DNA from: Arthrobacter gandavensis
Lineage (GTDB): Bacteria; Actinomycetota; Actinomycetes; Actinomycetales; Micrococcaceae
Direction of reading: 5' to 3'
Length of the DNA stretch: 64,000 bases
Assembly (NCBI RefSeq): GCF_009192735.1
Contig: NZ_VTFU01000004.1
Span: forward strand, 434,001-498,000
In this document: positions 54,806 to 63,178 of the stretch, in pieces
How the letters are laid out: every line of letters begins with the position of its first letter
How positions within the stretch are numbered: position 1 is the first letter of the stretch
Translations under genes and position numbers: made by a program
The notes under the pieces: model-generated
Database searches by the model: none
Told to the model about the DNA's origin: nothing
Seen by the model: the letters and a program-made list of their open reading frames with translations, nothing else

Positions 54806-55593
54806 GCGCCGGCTGGATTCCTTTCTGGCTGCCGTGCGGCAGCCAGAAAGGAATCCAGCAGAGCACGCAGCTGCCCGGGTTCCGTCCCCGGCGCCTCCGG
54901 GTGCCACTGCACCCCCAGCAGCCATCCCGGCTGCCCGTCCTCCCTTTCCACTGCTTCGATGACGCCGTCGGCCGCGGCGGCGCTGATGCGAAGTCCCCTG
55001 CCCAGCTTCCGCACCGCCTGGTGGTGGCCGGACTGGACCGGCAGCGTCGGAACGGCCATCGGGCCGAGCGCGTCCGCCAAAAGCGTTCCGGAACGGACGA
55101 CGACGGCGTGGGCCGCCATCCCGGTCCCGGCCGGTGCGGGAGGCGCGTAAGGTGCGGGAGGCGCGGCCAGCAGCCGGTGAACCGACCCGGCGCCAAGGTC
55201 TTCGCGCAGGCTGCCGCCGAAGGCCACGTTGATCAGCTGCATGCCGCGGCAAATGCCAAGCACCGGAATCCCGCGGCCGGCGGCGCCTTGGATCACCTCC
55301 AGCTCGGCGGCATCGGCTTCCGGGCACACGTTGTCCAACGTCGGCTCGCCGGAGTTGCCGCCGTACCGGCGGGGATCAATGTCGCCGCCGCCGAGCACCA
55401 GGACACCGGCATACCCGGCGGCGTCGATCGGCCCGGCGGCGCTGTCCACCGGCACCGGCGTTCCGCCGGCGTCGAGGACTGCGGCCAGCGCTGAGTCGGC
55501 CAGCAGCTGCAGCTTGGCTGAGAAGCCGGCACTGTGGGAAGCCGCGGACCGCGCCCAAATGACCGCGATCCGCGGCGGTGATTTGTCGGCCAT
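54802..55593 (-). CDS. Class I glutamine amidotransferase-like hydrolase (gamma-Glu-GABA hydrolase family)
   Basis: 263 residues of the peptidase C26 / PuuD family. The nucleophile is in VLGICRGMQLINVAFGG and the catalytic His-Glu pair in LLGVQWHPEAPG; the substrate loop GDIDPRRYGG is present. Such enzymes cleave gamma-glutamyl-GABA or related gamma-glutamyl amides. No puuA-like ligase is adjacent. Its final 60 nt contain a 22-bp perfect hairpin, and its stop overlaps the Stealth gene's stop by 4 nt. Confidence 0.88.
   Translation of the reverse strand: MADKSPPRIAVIWARSAASHSAGFSAKLQLLADSALAAVLDAGGTPVPVDSAAGPIDAAGYAGVLVLGGGDIDPRRYGGNSGEPTLDNVCPEADAAELEVIQGAAGRGIPVLGICRGMQLINVAFGGSLREDLGAGSVHRLLAAPPAPYAPPAPAGTGMAAHAVVVRSGTLLADALGPMAVPTLPVQSGHHQAVRKLGRGLRISAAAADGVIEAVEREDGQPGWLLGVQWHPEAPGTEPGQLRALLDSFLAAARQPERNPAGA
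54812..54859. terminator. 22-bp perfect hairpin inside the amidotransferase 3' coding end
   Basis: Arms 54812-54833 and 54838-54859 are exact reverse complements around a GTGC loop. The hairpin begins 6 nt after the Stealth stop and lies wholly within the last codons of the convergent amidotransferase gene. It is a probable bidirectional terminator or transcript-end stabiliser. Confidence 0.75.
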
Positions 55594-55629
55594 AGGGTGC
55601 CTGCCGCCGTCGTCGTCCGCGAAACGAAA

Positions 55630-57297
55630 CTACCGGGTGACCACCACGTGCTCGTCCGGCACACAGTGCGTCATGGTCAGGCCCTCGACATCGCGCGGTC
55701 CGTTGGAACCCAGGTTCTTCATCCAGGCCTTTTCCGCCTCGGACAGGGTTTGGGTTGCCAGCGGGCCCAGGTCCCGGACCTCTTCCAGCCCGATGCCCAG
55801 GCCCTCGCCCACGCGCGAGCCGAGTTCGTCGTCGCACATGTAGAAGTGCCAGAGCATGCGCTCCTGGACCGGGCGGACCGCTTCGCCGATGTTGGCCACA
55901 AAGTTGGCCACCAGGTCATCCTTCTCCCACTGCTCCATCAGCTGGTAGCGCTGACCGGCCTGGATGTAGTCATTGGTGCGCGGAATCCGGGCGCGCGTCA
56001 GTCTGCCTGTGAGGTCCGGCCCCTGCTCATCGTGCGCCGGCTTCGGAGCCTCGGGGATGCCTCCGGTGATGGAAGGTTCGTAGTTCACATGCGGATTCTG
56101 CCCCGGAGCCAGGTCAGTGAAGTACGACATCTGGCCGCCGCGCTGGTTGGTGGCCGCCGGCGCGTGCTTGGGTGAATTCACCGGAAGCTGCAGGTAGTTC
56201 GGGCCCACCCGGTAGCGCTGCGTGTCCGAGTAGCTGAAGGTGCGGCCCACCAGCATCTTGTCGTCCGAGAAGTCCAGGCCGTCCACCAGGACACCGGTGC
56301 CAAAGGAAATCTGCTCGGCCTCGTTGTGGTGGTCCGTGATGTTCCGGTTCAGGGTCATGGTGCCGACGTACTTGGGCTCAAAATCCTGCTCCGGCCAGGT
56401 CTTGGTGTCATCGAGCGGATCCCAGTCCAGCTCCGGATGGTCATGGTCATCCATCATCTGCACGTAGAGATCCCATTTGGGATAGTTGCCGGACTCGATG
56501 GCCTCGTACAGGTCCTTGGAGGCATGGCCCAAGTCGTTGGCCTGGATGTTGGCGGCGTCCTCCTCGGTCATCGACTTCACGCCCTGCTGCGGCAGCCAGT
56601 GGTACTTCACCAGTTTGGTGTCGCCCTGCTCGTTCACCCACTTGTAGGTGTTCACGCCAAAACCCTGCATGTGCCGGTAATCCGCCGGTATGCCCCTTGG
56701 GCTGAACAGGTTCACCAGCATGTGCATGGATTCAGGCGTCTGGGACATGAAGTCGAAAATCCGTGCCGGTTCCTGCCGGAAGGTAATCGGATCTGGTTTC
56801 AGGGAATGGATCACATCGGGGAACTTGATGGCGTCGCGGATGAAGAAGACGCCCAGGTTGTTGCCCACCAGGTCCCAGTTGCCGTCCTCGGTGTAGAACT
56901 TCACCGCGAACCCTCGCGGATCGCGGGCGGTCTCGGACGAGTCCCGGCCGCCGATCACGGTGGAGAACCGGATGGCGACATCGGTTTTCTTGCCCGGCTC
57001 AGCGAGCAGGCGTGCCCGGGTGTATCGGGCGATCGGCTCGTCACCCCACTTTCCGGAGGCCTCGAATTCACCGTAGGCAACAAACCCGCGGGCATGGACT
57101 ACGCGTTCGGGGATGCGTTCGCGGTCGAAGTGGCTGATTTTCTCCAGGAAGGGATAGTTCTCGAGGGTCGCCGGGCCACGAGGTCCCACGGTGCGGCTGT
57201 TCTGGTTGTCATACACCGGGTGGCCCTGGCGGGTGGTCAGATGCTGCTGAACGGCCTGCTCGCCGTCCGCGGGGTGCTGGTTCTCTGGCTCTGTCAT
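55630..57297 (-). CDS. katA: Catalase (monofunctional haem type)
   Basis: Dismutates hydrogen peroxide. 555 residues from the ATG at 57297 (GGAGAG upstream). The distal His lies in [14 protein letters not shown] (His68), the Asn region in [16 protein letters not shown] and the proximal haem-ligand Tyr in [18 protein letters not shown]-terminal ~70 residues extend beyond the core, within the range of small-subunit catalases. No furA or oxyR gene is adjacent. Confidence 0.95.
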   Translation of the reverse strand: MTEPENQHPADGEQAVQQHLTTRQGHPVYDNQNSRTVGPRGPATLENYPFLEKISHFDRERIPERVVHARGFVAYGEFEASGKWGDEPIARYTRARLLAEPGKKTDVAIRFSTVIGGRDSSETARDPRGFAVKFYTEDGNWDLVGNNLGVFFIRDAIKFPDVIHSLKPDPITFRQEPARIFDFMSQTPESMHMLVNLFSPRGIPADYRHMQGFGVNTYKWVNEQGDTKLVKYHWLPQQGVKSMTEEDAANIQANDLGHASKDLYEAIESGNYPKWDLYVQMMDDHDHPELDWDPLDDTKTWPEQDFEPKYVGTMTLNRNITDHHNEAEQISFGTGVLVDGLDFSDDKMLVGRTFSYSDTQRYRVGPNYLQLPVNSPKHAPAATNQRGGQMSYFTDLAPGQNPHVNYEPSITGGIPEAPKPAHDEQGPDLTGRLTRARIPRTNDYIQAGQRYQLMEQWEKDDLVANFVANIGEAVRPVQERMLWHFYMCDDELGSRVGEGLGIGLEEVRDLGPLATQTLSEAEKAWMKNLGSNGPRDVEGLTMTHCVPDEHVVVTR

Positions 57298-57439
57298 CAC
57301 ATTCTCTCCGGTTCGGTGACTGGCTGATGAGGGTGAAGATATTCCTCTTCAACTCTTTCCGAGACGCACATCACGAGTCAACCGCTGTCCGTCGCGGACT
57401 GCAGTGGCGGTCAGCGTTCCCGCTTGGCACACTGGGGCC

Positions 57440-57862
57440 ATGACTACTGAAGATCGCCCGCCCGTTGTGGAACTTACCGCCGAGCAGAGCTGGAAATACC
57501 TGGAGAAGACGTACCACGGCCGTTTGGCGGTCAGCGTGGGCAATATGCCCAGCATTTACCCGCTGAACTACTATGCGCACGACGGCGTCATCCTCTTCCG
57601 CACCAGCCCGGGCACCAAGCTGGCCGAGTTGACGGTAAACGATCATGTGGCCTTCGAAGCGGACGGCGTTCACAGCGACCAGGCCTGGTCAGTGGTGGTC
57701 AAAGGCACCACGCGCCGGCTTGAGCTCCAAAGCGAGATCGACGCCGCGGATGAGCTTCCGCTTCAGCCGTGGGTGCGGACGCTGAAGTACCGGTACGTGG
57801 AGATCCAACCGGAAAGCATCACCGGGCGGTTCTTCAATCTGGGACCGGAACCGGAGCGGTAA
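57440..57862 (+). CDS. Pyridoxamine 5'-phosphate oxidase-like flavin-binding protein
   Basis: 140 residues with the split-barrel fold of the PNPOx-like superfamily: HGRLAVSVGNMPSIYPLNYYAHDGVILFRT followed by VAFEADGV and WSVVVKGTTRRL. F420- or FMN-dependent reductases and haem/flavin-binding proteins share this fold; the cofactor is unknown. The start is the ATG at 57440, with CACACT 6 nt upstream; 12 codons of open frame precede it. Confidence 0.85.
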   Translation: MTTEDRPPVVELTAEQSWKYLEKTYHGRLAVSVGNMPSIYPLNYYAHDGVILFRTSPGTKLAELTVNDHVAFEADGVHSDQAWSVVVKGTTRRLELQSEIDAADELPLQPWVRTLKYRYVEIQPESITGRFFNLGPEPER

Positions 57863-57864
57863 GC

Positions 57865-58761
57865 CTACGCGGAGGCCAGCTGGTGGGCGTCGAGAATGCG
57901 GACCCCCGCTGCTTTCAGCCTGCGGCTTGTCTCCGCCTCGTCCACCCGTTCCCCGACCGTCCGGTCCTCGTCCAGCGGGACCACGGAATGCACCACGGAA
58001 TCCTCGTAGACGTGCACCATGTTGTATGCCTGGCCCGCGTCCTGCCCGCGCGTTCCCCGTGTCGTCAGGTCCTGGGTGTAACAGGTGGCTGATGCCACTG
58101 AGACGGGGATCCCGGCAAAGGTTGCGAACGTGGAGTAGTGCAGGTGTCCGGCAATGATGGACCGGACGTCCGTTCCCTCCAAAACGGCCGCCAGGTCACG
58201 CTGCTGGCGCAGTTCCACCAGGACTGCCAGGTCCTGGACGCTGGGGACCGGCGGATGGTGCATGGCCAGGATGGTGCCTTCCGGCGCCGGGGTCCTCAGG
58301 ACGTCGCGCAGCCAGTTCAGCTGGGCACCGCTCAGCTCCCCGTGGTGGTAGCCGGGGACGGTGGTGTCCAGCGTGATGATCCGCAGTCCGTTGACTTCGT
58401 AGACACGGTCGACCGGCGCCATGTCCGGGGCCTCGTCCAGCAGGGAAGACTTGAAGTTCTCCCTGTTGTCGTGGTTGCCCATGGCCCAGATGACCTGCGC
58501 TCCCATGCGCTCCGCGGCGGGCAGGACGATGTCCCTGAGCTTGGCGTATGCCTGGGGTTCGCCTTTGTCCGCCAGATCGCCCGTGAACACGATGGCCTCG
58601 GGCCGCTGCCCGGAATCTTCCAGCCGGGCGAAGAGGTCGTCCAGTTTTTCCTGGCTGTCCACCGCTCCGTAAAGCGGACTGGAGCCGGCAACCAGGTGTG
58701 TGTCGCTGAGGTGAAGAATGAAATGACTCGGCCGTGGATGCTCGGCCGGGAGGAAATCCAT
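57865..58761 (-). CDS. Calcineurin-like metallophosphoesterase (CpdA-type)
   Basis: 298 residues with all five metallophosphatase motifs: [27 protein letters not shown] and AGHLHYS. The order and wording match class III cyclic-nucleotide phosphodiesterases (CpdA/Rv0805 type), which hydrolyse cAMP and other phosphodiesters. If it acts on cAMP it could affect the CRP/GlxR-type regulation proposed for sdhCDAB. GNHDNR lies near residue 96. Confidence 0.9.
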   Translation of the reverse strand: MDFLPAEHPRPSHFILHLSDTHLVAGSSPLYGAVDSQEKLDDLFARLEDSGQRPEAIVFTGDLADKGEPQAYAKLRDIVLPAAERMGAQVIWAMGNHDNRENFKSSLLDEAPDMAPVDRVYEVNGLRIITLDTTVPGYHHGELSGAQLNWLRDVLRTPAPEGTILAMHHPPVPSVQDLAVLVELRQQRDLAAVLEGTDVRSIIAGHLHYSTFATFAGIPVSVASATCYTQDLTTRGTRGQDAGQAYNMVHVYEDSVVHSVVPLDEDRTVGERVDEAETSRRLKAAGVRILDAHQLASA

Positions 58762-58989
58762 GAGGACCTTCTAGTGTCGACGACAGCTGCTAGTTCCTTC
58801 TCCTCCACTAAACCAGAGTTTCGGGGAGAGGGTTAACTAAAACCGGCGTGTTCCGCCTCGCACCCTTCAGGCGGCACTGGAAGCGGGTACCCGGGGCACC
58901 GGCCGCGGCAGGTGGAGGATGTGCTCTGGCGCGACGCCCTTCCCGGCCGTAGGCTCATGGATGTCAGCGATTTCACGGAAGGACCCCCC

Positions 58990-59523
58990 ATGAGAATCAG
59001 CCACATTCCGCTGCGCCTGGCCACAGGCGCGTACATCCTGAACTCCGGCCTGGGCAAGCGAAACCTCGACAAGGAAAGCGCAGCCGGTCTGCAGCAGATG
59101 GCTTCCAATGCCTTTCCCCAGGTAATGGATCTTGACTCGGAACGGTTCGGCAAGCTGCTCAGTGCAGCTGAGATTACCGTGGGACTGACCCTGCTGCTGC
59201 CGTTTGTCCCCAGCCGGCTCGCCGGACTGGTCCTGGGAGCGTTCTCCGGCGGAATGCTCACCATGTATGCCAAGACCCCGGGCCTGACCGAACCTGACGG
59301 CATCAGGCCCACCGCCCAGGGCACACCGCTGGCCAAGGACGTATGGATGGCCGGAATTGCGGCTTCGCTGATTCTGGACCGCAAGAACCGCACCAAGGTC
59401 AAGGAAGTCAAGGTGCCCGCGCCGGTTAAGGCGGGCGTTGCCGCGGCAGCGGTGAAGACAGCCAAGGACGTCGTCGAAAAGACTGGTAAAAAGGACAGCC
59501 GGAAGTCCAAGGCTTCCAAGTAG
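58990..59523 (+). CDS. Hypothetical membrane protein (DoxX-like), Lys-rich tail
   Basis: 177 residues from the ATG at 58990 with GAAGGA upstream; the open frame begins earlier without support. It contains RISHIPLRLATGAYILNSGLGK, two or three hydrophobic helices (VGLTLLLPFVPSRLAGLVLGAFSGG) and a WMAGIAASLILDRKN segment. The last ~35 residues are Ala/Val/Lys-rich and end KKDSRKSKASK. It looks like a small DoxX-type protein, but I cannot name the family with certainty. Confidence 0.7.
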   Translation: MRISHIPLRLATGAYILNSGLGKRNLDKESAAGLQQMASNAFPQVMDLDSERFGKLLSAAEITVGLTLLLPFVPSRLAGLVLGAFSGGMLTMYAKTPGLTEPDGIRPTAQGTPLAKDVWMAGIAASLILDRKNRTKVKEVKVPAPVKAGVAAAAVKTAKDVVEKTGKKDSRKSKASK

Positions 59524-59535
59524 CGCTGGTTCCTT

Positions 59536-60399
59536 TCACACGTGACTCGAAGCGCGGGTTCGGCGCGCGGACAGCCGGCGGCCGAGAACCCCGTGGTGCG
59601 GGGCAAACAGGTACACCAGCGTGAAGACCGTGCCCTGGCACAGTACGATCATTCCGCCGGGTGAGGTGTCCAGATACCAGCTGAGATAGAGCCCCGCCAC
59701 CGAGCACCCAACGGAGAGCAGCGGAGCCGCCACCAGCATGCGGGTGAACCGGTCGGTGAGCAGCTGAGCGGTGGCTCCCGGAATGATCAGCATGGCCACC
59801 ACCAGGATCACCCCCACCGCCTGCAGGGCCACGACGGAGGTCAGCGCCAGCAGCCCCAGCAGCGCGGCCCCCAGCAGGCGCGGGCTAAGCCCGACGGCGT
59901 GTGCGTGGGTCCGGTCGAAGGCGTACAGAGTGAAGTCACGCCGCTTGAGCAGCAGAGCCAACAGGGTCAGCCCGCCCAGAACGGCTACCTGGGTGAGGTC
60001 GGCGGGGCTGACCCCGAGGATGTTGCCGAAAATGATGTGGTTCAGATCGGTTTGGCTGGGAGTGACGGAAATCAGCACCAGTCCGAGCGCAAAGAGCGTG
60101 GTAAACACGATGCCCATCGCGGCATCCTCCTTGACCCTGCTGGTTCCATTGACGAGCCCGATCAGTGCCACGGCAAGGAAACCGAAAAGCACAGCGCCGA
60201 CGGCGAACGGGATCCCGGCGATGTACGCCAAGACCACTCCAGGCAGAACCGCGTGGGAAACGGCGTCCCCCATCAGCGACCAGCCGATGAGGACCAGCCA
60301 GCAGGAAAGGACTCCGCAGACCGCTGCCGCAGTGACCGCCACGGCCATGGCGCGGACCATGAAGTCGTAGCTGAGCGGCTCGAGCAGCATCTCAAGCAT
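59536..60399 (-). CDS. Metal ABC transporter permease (Mn/Zn type)
   Basis: 287 residues of the ABC-3 family with eight or nine helices. The motif GDAVSHAVLPGVVLAY with its Asp and His is diagnostic, followed by LISVTPSQTDLNHIIFGNILG. The start is the ATG at 60399, overlapping the ATPase stop by 8 nt; an open frame continues upstream within that gene. Third gene of the lipoprotein-ATPase-permease operon. Confidence 0.92.
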   Translation of the reverse strand: MLEMLLEPLSYDFMVRAMAVAVTAAAVCGVLSCWLVLIGWSLMGDAVSHAVLPGVVLAYIAGIPFAVGAVLFGFLAVALIGLVNGTSRVKEDAAMGIVFTTLFALGLVLISVTPSQTDLNHIIFGNILGVSPADLTQVAVLGGLTLLALLLKRRDFTLYAFDRTHAHAVGLSPRLLGAALLGLLALTSVVALQAVGVILVVAMLIIPGATAQLLTDRFTRMLVAAPLLSVGCSVAGLYLSWYLDTSPGGMIVLCQGTVFTLVYLFAPHHGVLGRRLSARRTRASSHV

Positions 60400-61177
60400 T
60401 GCCGCCGCCGCTCCGGGCTCCTTCGCCCCGACGGCCCGTAGCCGGCACGCCCGCCAGCACATCCATGCCGAAGGCACGGGCCAGGTGCTCGGGGCGCAAC
60501 ACCTCGCACGGATGTCCCTGCACCAGGACCCGGCGCATCAGCAGTACCGCCTGGTCGGCGAGACCGGGCAGCGCCTGCAGGTCGTGGGTGGAAACGAGAA
60601 TGCTGCATCCGCTGTCGGCCAGTGCCCGCAGCTGGGAGATGATCGTGGCTTCGGACCTCTTGTCCACTCCGGCAAACGGTTCATCCAGCAGCATCACCGA
60701 GGCCTCCTGGGCAATGCCGCGGGCCACGAACGCCCGTTTCTTCTGTCCGCCGGACAGGCGGCCAATCTGCCGATCCGCCAACCCGGTGAGTTCCACCCGT
60801 TCCAGTGCGCTGTCCACAGCTTGGTGGTCTGCCTTCCGCGGGCGGCGGGTGAACCCCATCCGCCCGTAGCGGCCCATCAGGACCACGTCGCGCACCGATA
60901 CCGGAAAGGTCCAGTCCACTTCCTCGCTCTGGGGAACGTAGGCCACCTCGCCGCTGCGGCGGGCCAGGGCCGGGGTGGTTCCGTGGATCCGCACGCCTCC
61001 GGCATCCGGCTTGACCAGTCCCATGATGGTTTTGAAGAGCGTCGACTTGCCGGAACCGTTCATCCCCACCAGCCCGCAGATGCAGCCGGAGTCCAGGGTG
61101 AGGCTGGCGCCCTCGAGTGCCGTGACGTCTCCGTACCGAACCGTCACGCCGCTGACCTCGATGGCCGGCACCCTCAC
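60392..61177 (-). CDS. Metal ABC transporter ATP-binding protein
   Basis: 261 residues. Walker A LVGMNGSGKST, Q-loop VPQSEEVDWTFPVSVRDVV, signature LSGGQKKR and Walker B VMLLDEPFAGVD are intact; the WTFPVSVRDVV wording is typical of Mn/Zn importers. A Gly/Arg-rich C-terminal tail ends RRGEGARSGGGNA. It overlaps the upstream lipoprotein stop by 4 nt. Confidence 0.93.
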   Translation of the reverse strand: MRVPAIEVSGVTVRYGDVTALEGASLTLDSGCICGLVGMNGSGKSTLFKTIMGLVKPDAGGVRIHGTTPALARRSGEVAYVPQSEEVDWTFPVSVRDVVLMGRYGRMGFTRRPRKADHQAVDSALERVELTGLADRQIGRLSGGQKKRAFVARGIAQEASVMLLDEPFAGVDKRSEATIISQLRALADSGCSILVSTHDLQALPGLADQAVLLMRRVLVQGHPCEVLRPEHLARAFGMDVLAGVPATGRRGEGARSGGGNA

Positions 61178-62133
61178 TGCGCGCCTCCGGTGAGTCCTTC
61201 AAGGATGACGCGGCTGTCATGGCGCAGCAGGTCCAGATACGTGGGAACAGGCCCCCCGGGTCCGGACAACGAATCCACGTACAGGATGCCGCCGAACTCG
61301 GTGTCACCGGCCTCGGCCACCTGCTGCATGGGCACCTCGGAAACTGTGGATTCGCAGAAGACGGCGGGCACCCCGTTCGCCCGGACAAACTCAACGGTGT
61401 CCTTAATCTGCTGGGGCGTAGCCTGCTGCTCGGAGTTGACCGCCCAGAGGTACTGTTCAGTCAGCCCGGCGTCCCGGGCCAGGTAAGAGAACGCGCCTTC
61501 GCAGGTCACCAAGGCCCGCTGGTTCGGGGGAAGGACAGCGAGTTCCTGTGTCAGCTGGTCCTGGACCTTCTGCAGCTCTGCTTTGTAGGCCGCTGCGTTG
61601 GCTTCATAGGCAGCGGCGTTGGCGGGGTCCAGGTCGCTGAAGGCATCAGCCATGTTGTCGACATAGATCTGGCCGTTTACCGGGGACATCCAGGCATGCG
61701 GATTGGGCGTGCCAGCATATGCGTCTTCTGCGATGTCGAGCGTTTGCACGCCCTCGCTGACCACCACGTGCGGCACATCGGCGTCGGCGGCGAACCGGGC
61801 AAACCAAGCCTCCAGGTTCAGGCCGTTGTCCAGGATCAGGTCTGCTGAGGCGGCTGTCCGAAGATCACTTGGCGTCGGTTCATAACCATGGATCTCGGCG
61901 CCCGGCTTTGTGATCGATTCGATCTGAAGATGGTCACCGGCCACGTTCTCGGCCATGTCAGCCAGCACGGTGAAGGTGGTCAGCACCAGCGGCCGCGCAT
62001 CCTCGGCGGGGTCAGCGCCGGCGGGACTGCTGCATCCGGCAAGGGCCAGCAGGACCGCGGCGGCGGCAATGGGGAGGTGGGAAATGGGGAGGCGTGCAGG
62101 GGGCAGGTATCTGAAGCGAGGATGGAAAGCCAT
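61174..62133 (-). CDS. Manganese-type metal-binding lipoprotein of the ABC importer
   Basis: 319-residue cluster A-I solute-binding protein. Signal with lipobox ALAGC (Cys34). The predicted metal ligands are His82 (AEIHGYEP), His146 (PNPHAWMSP), Glu212 (VTCEGAFSYLA) and Asp287 (LYVDSLSG). The Glu at the third position, where zinc proteins have His, fits the Mn/Fe subgroup (PsaA/MntC). No His-rich loop, typical of ZnuA, is present. Leaderless start with an operator over the -10. Confidence 0.92.
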   Translation of the reverse strand: MAFHPRFRYLPPARLPISHLPIAAAAVLLALAGCSSPAGADPAEDARPLVLTTFTVLADMAENVAGDHLQIESITKPGAEIHGYEPTPSDLRTAASADLILDNGLNLEAWFARFAADADVPHVVVSEGVQTLDIAEDAYAGTPNPHAWMSPVNGQIYVDNMADAFSDLDPANAAAYEANAAAYKAELQKVQDQLTQELAVLPPNQRALVTCEGAFSYLARDAGLTEQYLWAVNSEQQATPQQIKDTVEFVRANGVPAVFCESTVSEVPMQQVAEAGDTEFGGILYVDSLSGPGGPVPTYLDLLRHDSRVILEGLTGGAQ

Positions 62134-62139
62134 GGCAGG

Positions 62140-62145
62140 ACCCTA
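62140..62145 (-). promoter_or_regulatory. -10 element of a leaderless start (metal ABC operon)
   Basis: Minus-strand TAGGGT lies exactly 6 nt before the ATG at 62133. There is no ribosome-binding site. Confidence 0.55.
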
Positions 62146-62153
62146 ATATTAGG
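62142..62153 (-). promoter_or_regulatory. DtxR/MntR-type operator palindrome over the metal-uptake promoter
   Basis: CCTAATATTAGG is a perfect 12-bp palindrome built on TTAGG half-sites like those of DtxR/IdeR boxes. It overlaps the -10 hexamer, so bound repressor would block the promoter. Manganese- (or iron-) dependent repression is expected. Confidence 0.6.
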
Positions 62154-62260
62154 TCCGCCATAAATACAAGTTCGGCGTGCCTAACTCTTCATCGGTGGCG
62201 GGCGGACCGCTGCCGTGATTAGGTGGGCGCAACCATGCTCCGCTGCGGAAGGACGAACCC

Positions 62261-63178
62261 ATGAACGAGGACCTGCCCGGGTTTGAGCTTTTTGACCCCT
62301 TCGAGGTGGAGGTGAACGGCATTACGGTGACCGGCCGGATCTCCCGTCCCGATTCCTCCGGGGATAAGCCGCCGCTGCTGCTGCTGCATGGACATCCGGA
62401 AACCCACCTCATGTGGCACCGGGTGGCCGATTCCCTTGCCGAAGACTTCACCGTGGTGGCCCCGGATCTGCGCGGATACGGCGGTTCCTCCAAGCCGGCG
62501 GGTGAGCCGGACCATTCCACCTACAGCAAGCGTGAGATGGCGAAGGACGCCGTCCTGCTGATGGAGCATTTTGGTGCCGAACGGGGTTTCAGCCGGTTCG
62601 CACTGTGCGCCCATGACCGGGGCGCGCGGGTGGGGCACCGGCTGCTGGCCGACAACCCCGGCTTGGTGTCCCGGGCCATGTTTATGGACATAGCTCCCAC
62701 CCTGGACATGTACGCCGCCACGGACCGGGCCTTTGCCGAGGCCTACTTCCACTGGTTTTTCCTGATCCAGCCGGAACCGATGCCGGAATCCCTCATCGAA
62801 GCCAATCCACGCGGCTACATCGAAAACATCATGGGAACGCGCTACGCCGGGCTCGCGCCGTTTCCGGCTCCGGTGCTGGACGCCTATGTCGAAGCGCTCT
62901 CCTCCCCCGGTGCCGTCCATGCCATGTGCGAGGACTACCGGGCGGCCGCCACCATCGATCTGGAACACGACCGGACGGACCGAGACGCCGGGCTTACCCC
63001 CGAGGTGCCGCTGCGTGTGCTCTGGGGGCGGCACGGCGTCGTCGAATCCCAGTTCGATGCCCTGGCGCTCTGGGAAAAGGCAGTGCCTGGCGTCACGGGC
63101 AGGGCTGTGGAGTCAGGGCATTACCTTCCGGAGGAAGCCCCCGGCGAGGTGCTGGCTGAGATGCGGAGCTTTTTCTAG
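62261..63178 (+). CDS. Haloacetate (fluoroacetate) dehalogenase-like alpha/beta hydrolase
   Basis: 305 residues. It shows the fluoroacetate dehalogenase layout: HGHPETHLMWH oxyanion region, nucleophile Asp119 with carboxylate-binding Arg120 and Arg123 in HDRGARVGHR, the acid in MDIAPT (Asp143), the fluoride pocket His164-Trp165 (YFHWFF), Tyr226 (CEDYRA) and catalytic His287 (SGHYLP). These correspond to Asp110, Arg111/Arg114, Asp134, His155/Trp156, Tyr219 and His280 of Rhodopseudomonas RPA1163. Activity on C-F bonds is inference; other haloacids or esters are possible. The stop interlocks with the DASS gene stop. Confidence 0.82.
   Translation: MNEDLPGFELFDPFEVEVNGITVTGRISRPDSSGDKPPLLLLHGHPETHLMWHRVADSLAEDFTVVAPDLRGYGGSSKPAGEPDHSTYSKREMAKDAVLLMEHFGAERGFSRFALCAHDRGARVGHRLLADNPGLVSRAMFMDIAPTLDMYAATDRAFAEAYFHWFFLIQPEPMPESLIEANPRGYIENIMGTRYAGLAPFPAPVLDAYVEALSSPGAVHAMCEDYRAAATIDLEHDRTDRDAGLTPEVPLRVLWGRHGVVESQFDALALWEKAVPGVTGRAVESGHYLPEEAPGEVLAEMRSFF

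Noticed and set aside
53291-55327. 678-codon minus-strand frame across the Stealth and amidotransferase genes
   Set aside because: It spans two convincing genes in another frame and has low-complexity Arg/Gly composition typical of high-GC shadows.
61174-62133. Zinc (ZnuA-type) assignment for the metal-binding lipoprotein
   Set aside because: There is no His-rich loop and the third ligand position is Glu, which fits the Mn/Fe subgroup.
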